NCBI GenBank assembly: GCA_037190805.1
Contig: JBBCJR010000004.1
Span: forward strand, 124,001-188,000
Length of the DNA stretch: 64,000 nucleotides
Source of the DNA: JBBCJR01 sp037190805
GTDB taxonomy: Bacteria; Pseudomonadota; Alphaproteobacteria; Sphingomonadales; Sphingomonadaceae
Reading direction: 5' to 3'
Part shown: piece after piece, positions 1 through 8,451 of the stretch
Position numbering within the stretch: the first letter of the stretch is position 1
Layout: the number at the start of each line of letters is the position of its first letter
Program-made: the position numbers and the translations under genes
The notes under the pieces: generated by a model
Database searches by the model: none
Seen by the model: the letters and a program-made list of their open reading frames with translations, nothing else
Told to the model about the DNA's origin: nothing

Positions 1-74
1 GCATCGTCACTTATGCCCGTGAGGGAATGCCCCAGCGAACGGTGCTGCGGATCCTGTTGCCGCGCGCCGATTGA
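1..74 (+). CDS. ntrB: 3' end of nitrogen-sensor histidine kinase NtrB (partial)
   Basis: Only the last 23 codons are in the window, starting in the second full codon after position 2 and ending at TGA 72-74. They read IVTYAREGMPQRT followed by VLRILLPRAD, which looks like the last strands of a histidine-kinase ATPase domain. NtrB phosphorylates or dephosphorylates NtrC according to nitrogen status. The assignment rests mainly on the position 11 bases upstream of ntrC, the usual ntrBC order. The 5' part lies outside the window, so domains cannot be checked. Confidence 0.7.
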   Translation, partial: IVTYAREGMPQRTVLRILLPRAD

Positions 75-85
75 AAGGAACAGAG

Positions 86-1540
86 ATGAGCCTGACCGGG
101 CGGATACTGGTGGTGGATGATGACCGGGCCATCCGCACGGTGGTCGGCGAGGCACTGCGCCGGGCTGGACATGACGTGCGCGCCGTGGAGACGGTGGCGG
201 CCATGCAGGCCGAGATTCAGGGTGGTTTCGGGGAGGTGCTGATCACCGACGTGATGTTGCCCGACGGCAATGGCCTCGACTTGGTGCCGGAGATACTTCG
301 TGGTCACCCCCGCCTGCCGGTAATCGTCCTGTCGGCGCAAAACACCCTCAGCACTGCCGTCCGCGCCACGGAGCAGGGCGCGTTCGAATATCTGCCCAAG
401 CCTTTCGATCTCGACGAGTTGACCCGCGTGGTGGGCGATGCACTCGCCGTCGTGCGCCGCGCCGACGATATCGCGGATATTGGATCGACACCGGCGGAAG
501 ATTTGCCACTGATCGGCCGGTCGCCGGCGATGCAGGAGGTCTATCGCACCATCGCGCGGGTGGTGCCGACCGATCTGACCGTCCTGATCCTCGGCGAATC
601 GGGAACCGGCAAGGAATTGGTGGCGCAGGCATTGCATGACCTGGGACCGCGGCGTGATCGGCCGTTCGTCGCCGTCAACATGGCTGCCATTCCGCGCGAC
701 CTGATCGAAAGCGAACTGTTCGGTCATGAACGCGGCGCCTTTACCGGCGCGCAGGCGCGCAGCGCGGGCAGGTTCGAGCAGGCGGCCGGGGGAACCCTGT
801 TCCTGGACGAGATCGGCGACATGCCTATGGATGCCCAGACGCGGCTGCTGCGGGTCCTCCAGTCGAACGAGTTCACAGCAGTCGGCGGCGCGCGGGCGAT
901 CAGAACCGACGTTCGGGTCATCGCCGCGACCCATCAGGATCTGCGGATGCTGATCGATCAGGGAAGTTTTCGCGAGGACCTTTTCTATCGCTTGAACGTG
1001 GTTCCGGTGCGCCTGCCTCCCCTCCGCGCGCGGACGGGGGACATCGCTGAACTTGCCCGCCATTTCCTCGACCGCGCCGCCGCCGTCGGCCTGCCACGCA
1101 AAACGCTGCATCCACGCGCCATCACGCGCCTTCAGGAGCATGGCTGGCCAGGCAATGTGCGCGAAATGGAAAACCTCATGCGCCGCCTCGCCGCCCTGTC
1201 GCGTGAAGATGTCATCACTGCCGAAGCGGTTTCCCACGAATTGGGCGAAGTCGGCCAGGGTTCGCCGCCGCCTTCGGTTTCGGGAGAGGAGGGGTTGGCC
1301 GGTTCGGTCGATGCAACGCTTGCGGCCCTGTTCGCCGCTGCCCGGCCGGGCTTGCCGGCCGATGGCCTCTATGACCGTGTCATTGCCGAGGTGGAGCGGC
1401 CTCTGCTGACGCTCACACTGGCCGCGACCGGCGGCAACCAGATCCGTGCGGCGCGGCTATTGGGGATAAATCGCAACACCTTGCGCAAGAAGCTGACCGA
1501 TTTCTCAATCGATCCTGAGACACTCCGTCGTTCGCGTTAA
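86..1540 (+). CDS. ntrC: Nitrogen regulation response regulator NtrC (sigma-54 activator)
   Basis: 484 aa. The cytoplasmic response regulator activates sigma-54 promoters of nitrogen-assimilation genes after phosphorylation by NtrB. The N-terminal receiver domain carries the acidic pocket DDD (10-12), phospho-acceptor Asp55 in TDVML and Lys105 in LPKPF. The central AAA+ domain has Walker A GESGTGKE, the sigma-54 contact motif GAFTGA and Walker B LFLDEIGDMP. The C-terminus ends in a Fis-type helix-turn-helix (GGNQIRAARLLGINRNTLRKKL, split in two: GGNQIRAARLL and GINRNTLRKKL). The length is normal for the family. ATG at 86 is chosen over an in-frame TTG at 71 because AAGGA lies at 75-79, seven bases upstream. 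It sits between ntrB and ntrY as in other alphaproteobacteria. Confidence 0.96.
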   Translation: MSLTGRILVVDDDRAIRTVVGEALRRAGHDVRAVETVAAMQAEIQGGFGEVLITDVMLPDGNGLDLVPEILRGHPRLPVIVLSAQNTLSTAVRATEQGAFEYLPKPFDLDELTRVVGDALAVVRRADDIADIGSTPAEDLPLIGRSPAMQEVYRTIARVVPTDLTVLILGESGTGKELVAQALHDLGPRRDRPFVAVNMAAIPRDLIESELFGHERGAFTGAQARSAGRFEQAAGGTLFLDEIGDMPMDAQTRLLRVLQSNEFTAVGGARAIRTDVRVIAATHQDLRMLIDQGSFREDLFYRLNVVPVRLPPLRARTGDIAELARHFLDRAAAVGLPRKTLHPRAITRLQEHGWPGNVREMENLMRRLAALSREDVITAEAVSHELGEVGQGSPPPSVSGEEGLAGSVDATLAALFAAARPGLPADGLYDRVIAEVERPLLTLTLAATGGNQIRAARLLGINRNTLRKKLTDFSIDPETLRRSR

Positions 1541-1656
1541 CCCATTTGTCGCAAGTCGACGAAGGGCTGTGTTTTCTTTGCCACAGACTGCGCTATCATT
1601 GCGCCACTCGATGATTGCAATCTACGACTCCTTCGGCGTCCTTCAGGGCATGCGTG

Positions 1657-3885
1657 ATGATGACCGTTCCGATGGCTGGTGAGGGGCGGCGCTCGCGATT
1701 GCGCTGGCGGCGGCGCCTGCGCCTGCTGGCCACCCGGATCAACCTGTTCTCCCGGATCGAAGCATGGACGATGCTGCTGGCGCTGGCGGTCGGCGCAATC
1801 AGCTATCTGATCATCGTCAACGAGGACAGCCACAGCTTCTCGCCCCTGTCGGTAACGTTGCTGCTGGTTGCCAATCTGGTGCCTCTGATGGTCCTGCTGA
1901 CGCTGGTCGCCCGACGGCTGGCGATCATGCTGGTCAGCAAACGGCAGGTGCCGACAGGCGCGCGGTTGCACGTTCGGCTGGTCGCGTTCTTTTCCTTGGT
2001 CGCGGCGGCGCCGACCCTGCTGGTGGTGATCTTCGCCTCCATGCTGTTCCAGACCGGCGTGCAGTTCTTCGCATCCGACCGTGCCCGCACCGTCCTGGAA
2101 AACAGTGATCGGGTGGCCCAGGCCTATGTGGAGGAAAACCGCCAGCGCATCACCGCCGATCTGCTGGCAATGGCTGGCGACATCAACGGCTATAGCCGCG
2201 AATATGGCATCCCGTCACAGGAGTTCCGTGAGGGCCTGGCTTGGCAGGTGGCGGCTCGTAATCTGTCCGAGGCGGCGGTGGTGTCCGTCGATCGCCGCGC
2301 CGCGCCGCCGATCCTGCTCGCATCCGCGAATCTCGACGATCGCCCCCTGACGGAGCGGATCCGCGCTGCAGATCTCGATGCGGCGGCAGGGGGCGCGGCA
2401 AGGGTCGAGATCAGTGCCGGCGACCGCATTGAGGCACTGGTCAGGCTTGACCCGGAACGTAACGTCTATCTCTACGCATCCCGCATGGTGGCGCCTGACG
2501 TGCTGGCGCAGGTGGCGCGGACGCAAAGCGCGCTCAGCGATTATCGTTCGCTGCTCGATCGTTCGGAAGCCTTGCAGCTGCGCTTCAATCTGTCGCTTCT
2601 CGGCGGCTCGCTCCTCATTCTCGCGGCGGCGATCTGGCTTGCCCTGTGGCTGGCGAAACGGCTGGTGGCGCCGCTCGGCCCGCTGATCGCGGCCGCCGAG
2701 CGGGTGGGCGCGGGCGATCTTCACGCCCGGGTGCCGATCCAGGGGTCGCCCGACGAGTTCGGGATGCTCGCGCGCGCCTTCAACCGCATGACAGGCCAGT
2801 TGAGAACACAAACCGGGCAGCTGGTTCAGGCCAATGAGCAGCTCGAAAGCCGGCAGGCCTTCACTGAAGCCGTGCTGTCGGGCGTCACTGCAGGCGTGGT
2901 GTCCGTCGGTGATGACGGCACCGTGCGGCTTATCAACACCTCCGCTGCCCGACTGCTCGATACCGCCGGGATTCCGCCGGTCGGTCGCAGCCTCGCCGAC
3001 CTCGCGCCGGAGCTCGAACGCATCCGCCAGAGCGGGGAGGGAGAGGCGATCGTCCAACTCACCGCCGGCGACGAACCACGTACCTTGGCGGTCAAAATCG
3101 TCGGCACAGACGGTGGGCAGGTGCTGACCTTCGACGATATCACCCAGCAGGTACTGGATCAGCGCCGGGCGGCCTGGGCCGACGTCGCGCGCCGTATCGC
3201 GCACGAGATCAAGAACCCGCTGACACCGATTCAGCTGTCGGCGGAACGGTTGCAGCGCAAATATGGCGACCAGGTTCCCGATGACCCGGCGACCTTCCAG
3301 CGCCTGACCGCAACCATCGTCCGGCAGGTTGGCGACCTCCGGCGGATGGTCGATGAGTTCTCGGATTTCGCCCGTATGCCAAAGCCGACATTCAGGGCGG
3401 AACGGCTGCTGGAGATCGTCCGTCAGACCCTGTTCCTGCACGAGGTCGGGCACCCGCGGATCAGTTTCCGCCTGGACGCTCCCGACACCATTCCCGTGCT
3501 GGTCTGCGACCGTCGTCAGCTTGGCCAGGCGCTGACCAACCTGGTCAAGAATGCGGCCGAGTCCGTCGAAACTCGCCAGGAACGCGACGGCGGCAGCGAA
3601 GGTCATGTCGCGATCACCGTCCGGATCGACAACGGCCGTCTGATCATCCTGGTCGAGGACGATGGCGTCGGCCTGCCCGCCGAACGGGCACGGCTGACGG
3701 AACCCTACGTCACCCACCGGGTGCGGGGCACGGGCCTTGGCCTGGCCATCGTCAAGAAGATCGTCGAGGAGCATTTCGGCACGCTTGATTTCGCGGATCG
3801 CGACGGCGGCGGCGCCGTGGTCCGGATGGAATTCGACATGGCGGCGCTCGCGGCGCTTGCCGAGGGCGAGGATGTGCCGGCGTGA
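1657..3885 (+). CDS. ntrY: Nitrogen/redox sensor histidine kinase NtrY
   Basis: 742 aa membrane kinase. The N-terminus has several hydrophobic segments (about residues 35-110) and another near residues 290-315, enclosing a periplasmic sensing region. These are followed by a HAMP domain (AAERVGAGDLHARVP), a PAS-like region, the H-box RRIAHEIKNPLTPIQLSAER, and an ATPase domain with N-box NLVKNAAESVE, G1 DDGVGLP and G2 GTGLGLAIVKKI. NtrY pairs with NtrX in control of nitrogen metabolism and, in some species, redox and cell-envelope genes. The ATG at 1657 is favoured by AGGG at 1645-1648; ATG 1660 and 1672 are alternatives, and a TTG at 1615 would add 14 residues of unlikely sequence. ntrX follows after 28 bases. 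Confidence 0.95.
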   Translation: MMTVPMAGEGRRSRLRWRRRLRLLATRINLFSRIEAWTMLLALAVGAISYLIIVNEDSHSFSPLSVTLLLVANLVPLMVLLTLVARRLAIMLVSKRQVPTGARLHVRLVAFFSLVAAAPTLLVVIFASMLFQTGVQFFASDRARTVLENSDRVAQAYVEENRQRITADLLAMAGDINGYSREYGIPSQEFREGLAWQVAARNLSEAAVVSVDRRAAPPILLASANLDDRPLTERIRAADLDAAAGGAARVEISAGDRIEALVRLDPERNVYLYASRMVAPDVLAQVARTQSALSDYRSLLDRSEALQLRFNLSLLGGSLLILAAAIWLALWLAKRLVAPLGPLIAAAERVGAGDLHARVPIQGSPDEFGMLARAFNRMTGQLRTQTGQLVQANEQLESRQAFTEAVLSGVTAGVVSVGDDGTVRLINTSAARLLDTAGIPPVGRSLADLAPELERIRQSGEGEAIVQLTAGDEPRTLAVKIVGTDGGQVLTFDDITQQVLDQRRAAWADVARRIAHEIKNPLTPIQLSAERLQRKYGDQVPDDPATFQRLTATIVRQVGDLRRMVDEFSDFARMPKPTFRAERLLEIVRQTLFLHEVGHPRISFRLDAPDTIPVLVCDRRQLGQALTNLVKNAAESVETRQERDGGSEGHVAITVRIDNGRLIILVEDDGVGLPAERARLTEPYVTHRVRGTGLGLAIVKKIVEEHFGTLDFADRDGGGAVVRMEFDMAALAALAEGEDVPA

Positions 3886-3913
3886 CCGGCCGGATTTGTT
3901 GAGAGGTAACGGC

Positions 3914-5320
3914 GTGGCACTCGATGTTCTGGTGGTTGATGACGAAGCGGATATCCGCGAGCTGGTGACAGGCGTTCTGGAGGACGAGGGCTATTCAGCC
4001 CGCGCCGCCGGCGACAGCGATGCGGCGCTCGCGGCGCTCGCCGAACGGCGACCCTCACTGGTGCTGCTCGACGTCTGGCTTCAGGGCTCTCGCCTCGATG
4101 GGCTGGAATTGCTCGACGAGATCAAGCGTCGGGACGCGACCTTGCCGGTGATCGTTATTTCCGGCCACGGCAATATCGACACCGCCGTCGCGGCGTTGAA
4201 GCGTGGCGCCGCCGATTTCATCGAGAAACCGTTCGAGGCGGAAAGCCTGATGCACGCCGTCGCCCGCGCGACCGAGACCGAAAGGCTGCGCCGCGAGATC
4301 GCGACGTTGCGTGTTCGGGCGGGCGAGGATGACGAACTAACCGGCAGTTCGGCAACCATCAATCTGGTGCGTGCGACCATCAAGCGCGTGGCGCAGACGG
4401 GAAGTCGCGTGTTGATCACCGGCCCCGCCGGCGCCGGCAAGGAGGTCGCGGCCCGCCTGCTGCATCAATGGAGCCCGCGCGCCACGGCACCGTTCGTCGT
4501 CGTCTCCGCCTCGTTGATGGAACCTGAGCGTGTCGAGGCGGCGCTGTTCGGGGTCGAGGAGGGAGGGGAACTGGTCCATCCCGGCCTTCTCGAACAGGCG
4601 CATGGCGGCACATTGTTCCTGGACGAGGTCGCGGACATGCCGCTCACCACCCAGGGCAAGATCCTGCGCGTGCTGACCGACCAGAGCTTCAGCCGCATCG
4701 GCGGAACCCGCACGGTCAAGGTCGATGTGCGCGTCGTGTCCGCCACTGCGCGCGATCTGGAACAGGAAATCTCAGGCGGCCGGTTTCGCGAGGATCTGCT
4801 CTATCGCCTCAATGTGGTGCCGGTCCATCTGCCGCCGCTCGCCGAGCGTCGGGATGATATCCTGGTTCTTGCCCAGCATTTCCTCGCCCGTTTCGCCGCC
4901 GAGCGTCGTTTGCCCTCGCCGGTGCTGAGCGAGGAGGCCGCTGCGGTCCTGCAAGGTTATGACTGGCCAGGCAATGTCCGTCAGCTGCGCAACATCATCG
5001 AACGCACGCTGATTCTCGCGCCGCTCGACCGCGTTGCGCGCATCGATGTCGAGATGATCCCCGTCGAGATCGTCGATGGTCCCCATCCGCTGGGAAATGG
5101 GGAAGGGGGCGCGCGATCGATGATGGCCACGCCGCTGCGCGAGGCGCGGGAAGCGTTCGAACGCGATTATCTCTCTGCCCAGATTCGCCGGTTTTCCGGC
5201 AATATCTCGCGCACTGCCGCCTTCATCGGCATGGAGCGCTCGGCACTTCACCGCAAGCTGAAGTCGCTGGGACTGACGGAAGGCCGTGACGAGGGGGGTG
5301 GCGGAAACGATGGCGAATGA
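3914..5320 (+). CDS. ntrX: Response regulator NtrX (AAA+ and Fis domains, GAFTGA missing)
   Basis: 468 aa. The receiver domain has phospho-acceptor Asp53 (LLLDVWL), followed by an AAA+ domain with Walker A GPAGAGKE and Walker B LFLDEVADMP, then a C-terminal Fis-type helix (NISRTAAFIGMERSALHRKL). The stretch where NtrC has GAFTGA reads GVEEGGELVHPGLLEQAHGG, so the sigma-54 contact loop is absent. This is also known for NtrX of other alphaproteobacteria and implies action without classical sigma-54 remodelling. The start is GTG 3914 with GAGAGG at 3901-3906; the reading frame is open further upstream inside ntrY, but that extension is the shadow of ntrY. Confidence 0.94.
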   Translation: MALDVLVVDDEADIRELVTGVLEDEGYSARAAGDSDAALAALAERRPSLVLLDVWLQGSRLDGLELLDEIKRRDATLPVIVISGHGNIDTAVAALKRGAADFIEKPFEAESLMHAVARATETERLRREIATLRVRAGEDDELTGSSATINLVRATIKRVAQTGSRVLITGPAGAGKEVAARLLHQWSPRATAPFVVVSASLMEPERVEAALFGVEEGGELVHPGLLEQAHGGTLFLDEVADMPLTTQGKILRVLTDQSFSRIGGTRTVKVDVRVVSATARDLEQEISGGRFREDLLYRLNVVPVHLPPLAERRDDILVLAQHFLARFAAERRLPSPVLSEEAAAVLQGYDWPGNVRQLRNIIERTLILAPLDRVARIDVEMIPVEIVDGPHPLGNGEGGARSMMATPLREAREAFERDYLSAQIRRFSGNISRTAAFIGMERSALHRKLKSLGLTEGRDEGGGGNDGE

Positions 5321-5457
5321 TATTTTTCACACCCCCGTTTACGCGGCGGGCGAGGACACCTAAATGTTGTTGCGCTGCGGCATGAGGCTGCAGAGACGTC
5401 GCCGGTCGAACGGCGCACCAGCGGGCCAGAGCAGCCTGCCAAGAATGGGAGGCCGAG

Positions 5458-5706
5458 ATGGCCGAGAAATCGAATAATTTGCAGGATATTTTCCTCAATA
5501 CCGTCCGCAAGACGAAGACGCCCGTGACCATGTTTCTGGTCAACGGCGTCAAGCTGCAGGGCTTCATCACCTGGTTCGATAATTTTTCGGTGCTGCTGCG
5601 TCGCGACGGTCATTCCCAGCTTGTCTACAAGCACGCGATTTCGACCGTGATGCCGGCCAATCCGGTCAATCTGGCCGACATCGATAACAAGGCCGACGAG
5701 GATTGA
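5458..5706 (+). CDS. hfq: RNA chaperone Hfq
   Basis: 82 aa Sm-like protein forming hexamers that pair small RNAs with mRNAs. The Sm1 region (LQDIFLNTVRKTKTPVTMFL), the loop VNGVKLQGFITWFD and the Sm2 motif YKHAIST are all present. The acidic tail is short (NLADIDNKADED), as in alphaproteobacteria. The start ATG is preceded by GGGAGG at 5448-5453. The stop TGA at 5704-5706 overlaps the TTG start of hflX, so the two are probably translated as a coupled pair, the standard hfq-hflX arrangement. Confidence 0.97.
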   Translation: MAEKSNNLQDIFLNTVRKTKTPVTMFLVNGVKLQGFITWFDNFSVLLRRDGHSQLVYKHAISTVMPANPVNLADIDNKADED

Positions 5707-7034
5707 CGATCGACATCGCCGGGTCGGACCGGGATGGCATCACGCGGGGAACCCGCGCGGTCGTCATCCTGCCCGATCTTGGTTCCCAGCGCTTGCGGGA
5801 GCCCGAGGCGCGGCTTGACGAGGCGGTCGGGCTGGCGGCCGCGATCGCGCTCGATGTGGTCGCTGGTCATGTGCTGAAGGTCCGCGCCCCACGCCCGGCG
5901 ACCCTGTTCGGAACCGGGCAGGTCGAAACCATCCGCCAGCTGATCGAAGATCATGACGCCGAGCTGGCCGTCATCGATCATGCCGTCGGGCCTATCCAGC
6001 AGCGCAACCTCGAAAAGGCGCTGGGCGCCAAGGTCATCGACCGTACCGGTCTGATCCTCGAGATCTTTGGCGAGCGGGCGGCGACGCGGGAGGGCACGCT
6101 GCAAGTCGAGCTGGCCCATCTCGACTATCAGCAGGGCCGGCTGGTGCGGTCATGGACCCACCTCGAACGTCAGCGCGGCGGCTTCGGCTTTCTCGGTGGT
6201 CCCGGCGAAACCCAGATCGAGACCGATCGTCGCCTGATCCGTGAACGAATGGCGAAGATTCGCCGCGAACTTAGCGAAGTGCAGCGCACCAGAGGCCTCC
6301 ATCGCGCCCGTCGCAAGCGCGCGCCATGGCCGGTGGTGGCATTGGTCGGCTATACGAATGCCGGTAAGTCGACACTGTTCAATCGGCTGACCGGCGCCGA
6401 GGTGAGGGCCGAGGACCTGTTGTTCGCAACGCTCGATCCGACGATGAGGGCGGTCGAGCTGGCGGGCGTCGGCAAAGTCATCCTGTCCGACACCGTCGGG
6501 TTCGTCTCGGACTTGCCGACCCAGCTCGTCGCGGCCTTTCGCGCGACGCTGGAAGAGGTGACGAGCGCCGATCTGATCGTCCACGTCCGTGACATCGCCC
6601 ATCCGGATACGGACGCTCAGGCCGCCGACGTCGCCGCCGTTCTTGACGAACTCGGCCTCGGCGGCGTCGATGGTGAACGCCCGCCGCTGATCGAGGCATG
6701 GAACAAGCGCGACCTTCTGTCACCCGATGTCGCGGCCGCCGCCGACGCCGAGGTTCTCCGACGAGACGACATCGTCACCCTCTCGGCCCTCAGCGGGGAA
6801 GGGGTCGACCGTCTGATCGCGGCGATCGCCGAAACCCTCTCCGAACGTAGCCGGATCGAGCATCTGACCTTGCCGGTCAGTGCCGGCGACCGACTTGCCT
6901 GGCTGCACCGCCATGGCGAGGTGCTGGCTGAACGGATGGAGGAAGAAACCGGGCTGATCCACGTCGATGTGCGGCTATCCACGAGCGACAGGGGCCGCTT
7001 CGATCGGCTCGAGGGTTCGGAACGATCTATTTAA
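5703..7034 (+). CDS. hflX: GTPase HflX (ribosome-splitting factor)
   Basis: 443 aa. HflX binds GTP and dissociates stalled 70S ribosomes during stress. An N-terminal HflX domain (KVRAPRPATLFGTGQ; VELAHLDYQQGRLVRSWTHL) is followed by a coiled segment (IRERMAKIRRELSEVQRTR) and a G domain with G1 GYTNAGKST, G3 DTVGF and G4 NKRD. The start is inferred as TTG 5703 overlapping the hfq stop, because no in-frame ATG or GTG occurs before the conserved sequence. The 3' end overlaps the 3' end of mazG on the other strand by 8 bases, a convergent overlap without room for a terminator. Confidence 0.95.
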   Translation: MTIDIAGSDRDGITRGTRAVVILPDLGSQRLREPEARLDEAVGLAAAIALDVVAGHVLKVRAPRPATLFGTGQVETIRQLIEDHDAELAVIDHAVGPIQQRNLEKALGAKVIDRTGLILEIFGERAATREGTLQVELAHLDYQQGRLVRSWTHLERQRGGFGFLGGPGETQIETDRRLIRERMAKIRRELSEVQRTRGLHRARRKRAPWPVVALVGYTNAGKSTLFNRLTGAEVRAEDLLFATLDPTMRAVELAGVGKVILSDTVGFVSDLPTQLVAAFRATLEEVTSADLIVHVRDIAHPDTDAQAADVAAVLDELGLGGVDGERPPLIEAWNKRDLLSPDVAAAADAEVLRRDDIVTLSALSGEGVDRLIAAIAETLSERSRIEHLTLPVSAGDRLAWLHRHGEVLAERMEEETGLIHVDVRLSTSDRGRFDRLEGSERSI

Positions 7035-7800
7035 CCCTTTGCCAAAGGGCCTCTTTTTCATCGAGAGAAAGGGCAGCGAAGCTGTCGCCGGCAATGCGCT
7101 CCATGGCGCGGAAGCGACGCTCGAACTTCGCCGTGGCGGCGCGAAGCGCATCCTCCGGCGGCACACCCAGATGTCGGGCCCAATTGACCGCTGCGAACAA
7201 CAGGTCGCCGACCTCCTCGGCCCGTTCGATATCGTTGGCGGCAGCGTCGACCTCGTCGATCTCCTCGATCAGTTTGGCGCGCGGGCCGGCGCTGTCTGGC
7301 CAGTCGAACCCGACCCGCGCGGCGCGGCGCTGAATCTTGTCTGCGCGCTTCAGGGCGGGGAGGGCCCGCGCAACCCCGGCCAGCGCGCTGTCATCGGCGG
7401 CCTTAGCTTTACGCTCTTCAGCCTTGATCACCTCCCAACCTGGTGATGGTTGATCACCGAAAACGTGTGGATGCCGGCGTATCATCTTGTCCGAGATCGC
7501 CGCGACGACGTTCCGGATCGCGAAGACACCGCGCTCTTCGGCAAGCCGCGCATGATAGACGACCTGAAGCAGGAGATCGCCAAGCTCGTCCTTCAGCGCA
7601 TCCATGTCATCGTCGGCGATCGCCTCGGCCACCTCATAGGCTTCCTCGATCGTATAAGGTGCGATCGTCGCAAAGCTCTGCGCCAGATCCCACGGACATC
7701 CGCCATCGGGATCCCGCAGCCGGGCCATGATTGCCACCAGCCGTTCGAGACCAGTTGGGGAAGCGGGCTGACTGGAGTCGAGAGGCCGGTCATCGCTCAT
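7027..7800 (-). CDS. mazG: Nucleoside triphosphate pyrophosphohydrolase MazG
   Basis: 257 aa cytosolic enzyme that hydrolyses NTPs to NMP and pyrophosphate, thought to clear aberrant nucleotides and modulate (p)ppGpp signalling. MazG fingerprints include DGGCPWD near the N-terminus and the metal-binding EEAYEVAEAI...KDELGDLLLQVVYHA helices. A second, weaker copy of the helical repeat follows (KLIEEIDEVDAA...EEVGDLLFAAVNWA), the usual two-domain layout. ATG at 7800 is chosen because GGGAG precedes it at a good distance; a TTG at 7809 is in frame but poorly placed. It is the last gene of the minus-strand run, and the dif-like site lies just before its start. Confidence 0.95.
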   Translation of the reverse strand: MSDDRPLDSSQPASPTGLERLVAIMARLRDPDGGCPWDLAQSFATIAPYTIEEAYEVAEAIADDDMDALKDELGDLLLQVVYHARLAEERGVFAIRNVVAAISDKMIRRHPHVFGDQPSPGWEVIKAEERKAKAADDSALAGVARALPALKRADKIQRRAARVGFDWPDSAGPRAKLIEEIDEVDAAANDIERAEEVGDLLFAAVNWARHLGVPPEDALRAATAKFERRFRAMERIAGDSFAALSLDEKEALWQRVK

Positions 7801-7816
7801 CCGTACCAACTCCCTA

Positions 7817-7844
7817 AAGTCTGATAATATATATTATGTTAAAT
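7817..7844. other. dif: Putative XerC/XerD dif site (chromosome dimer resolution)
   Basis: A 28-bp site consists of an 11-bp left arm AAGTCTGATAA (7817-7827), a 6-bp centre TATATA (7828-7833) and an 11-bp right arm TTATGTTAAAT (7834-7844). The right arm is identical to the XerD half-site of E. coli dif, and the inner ATAA of the left arm and most of the centre also match; 21 of 28 positions agree by my count. It lies in the 54-base gap between mazG and the retropepsin gene. Genes to the left read rightwards and genes to the right read leftwards, as expected where forks converge. A chance match of the whole right arm plus centre in one 64-kb window is unlikely. XerC-arm divergence is normal between phyla. 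Confidence 0.8.
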
Positions 7845-7854
7845 AATAGATTGG

Positions 7855-8451
7855 TCAGGGGCGGAGGACCAGCCAGCCATCCTCGACGCGCCAGCCCGAC
7901 AGGCTGGACAGAAAGTTCATGCCGATGACATTGGTCTCGCCGAATTCCGGGGCAACTACGGCCGCCAAGTCCCGTCGCACGATCGGTCCGACGTCCACCT
8001 GGTCGAGCCTTACCCGCGCAACCCGCACCGGACCATTGGCAGTGTTGACGACGCCGCCATAGTTGAGGTTCGTGACGTCGATCCCCGCCGCACGCGCCGT
8101 TGCCGTCGATAACCCGATGGTCGATGCGCCGCTGTCGACCAGAAACTCGGCGCTCGCGCCATTGATCCTGGCGCGGACCCAGAAATGCCCATCCTCGCGC
8201 GCTCTGAGGCGTAATTCGCCCCCTTCCACGACCCCCGAAGCAGGGTCGGCTTCCGCCTTCAACCTGCTGAATATTCGTGTAGTTTCATCGCGATAGGCGA
8301 ATATCGCGAAGCCGATGGCAAAAATCGCCACCCATGCAGCCGCCATTTTTGCCGTCGTGCCCCACGAAGCCCGCCGCACAAGCAGGCCGCTGGCGACCAG
8401 CACCAGCACGCCGACCAGATAAACGGCGGACAGAGAGTCGTCGCTGGTCAT
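7855..8451 (-). CDS. Retropepsin-like aspartic protease, membrane-anchored
   Basis: 198 aa. Two N-terminal hydrophobic stretches (about residues 9-24 and 34-50) anchor a soluble domain that carries the aspartic-protease motif FLVDSGASTIGLS (catalytic Asp in D-S-G) and the later NVIGMNFLSSL, matching the retropepsin-like TIGR02281 family of alphaproteobacteria. Substrate unknown. One DSG motif per chain implies that it works as a dimer. ATG 8451 overlaps the TGA of the upstream MBL gene (ATGA), so the two are co-translated. Confidence 0.88.
   Translation of the reverse strand: MTSDDSLSAVYLVGVLVLVASGLLVRRASWGTTAKMAAAWVAIFAIGFAIFAYRDETTRIFSRLKAEADPASGVVEGGELRLRAREDGHFWVRARINGASAEFLVDSGASTIGLSTATARAAGIDVTNLNYGGVVNTANGPVRVARVRLDQVDVGPIVRRDLAAVVAPEFGETNVIGMNFLSSLSGWRVEDGWLVLRP

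Noticed and set aside
11..1237. Minus-strand 408-codon open frame opposite ntrC
   Set aside because: Long antisense frames are common in GC-rich DNA; the sequence has no family features and the + strand carries a full, well-supported ntrC.
2215..3774. Minus-strand 519-codon open frame opposite ntrY
   Set aside because: Shadow of the kinase gene; no recognisable domain.
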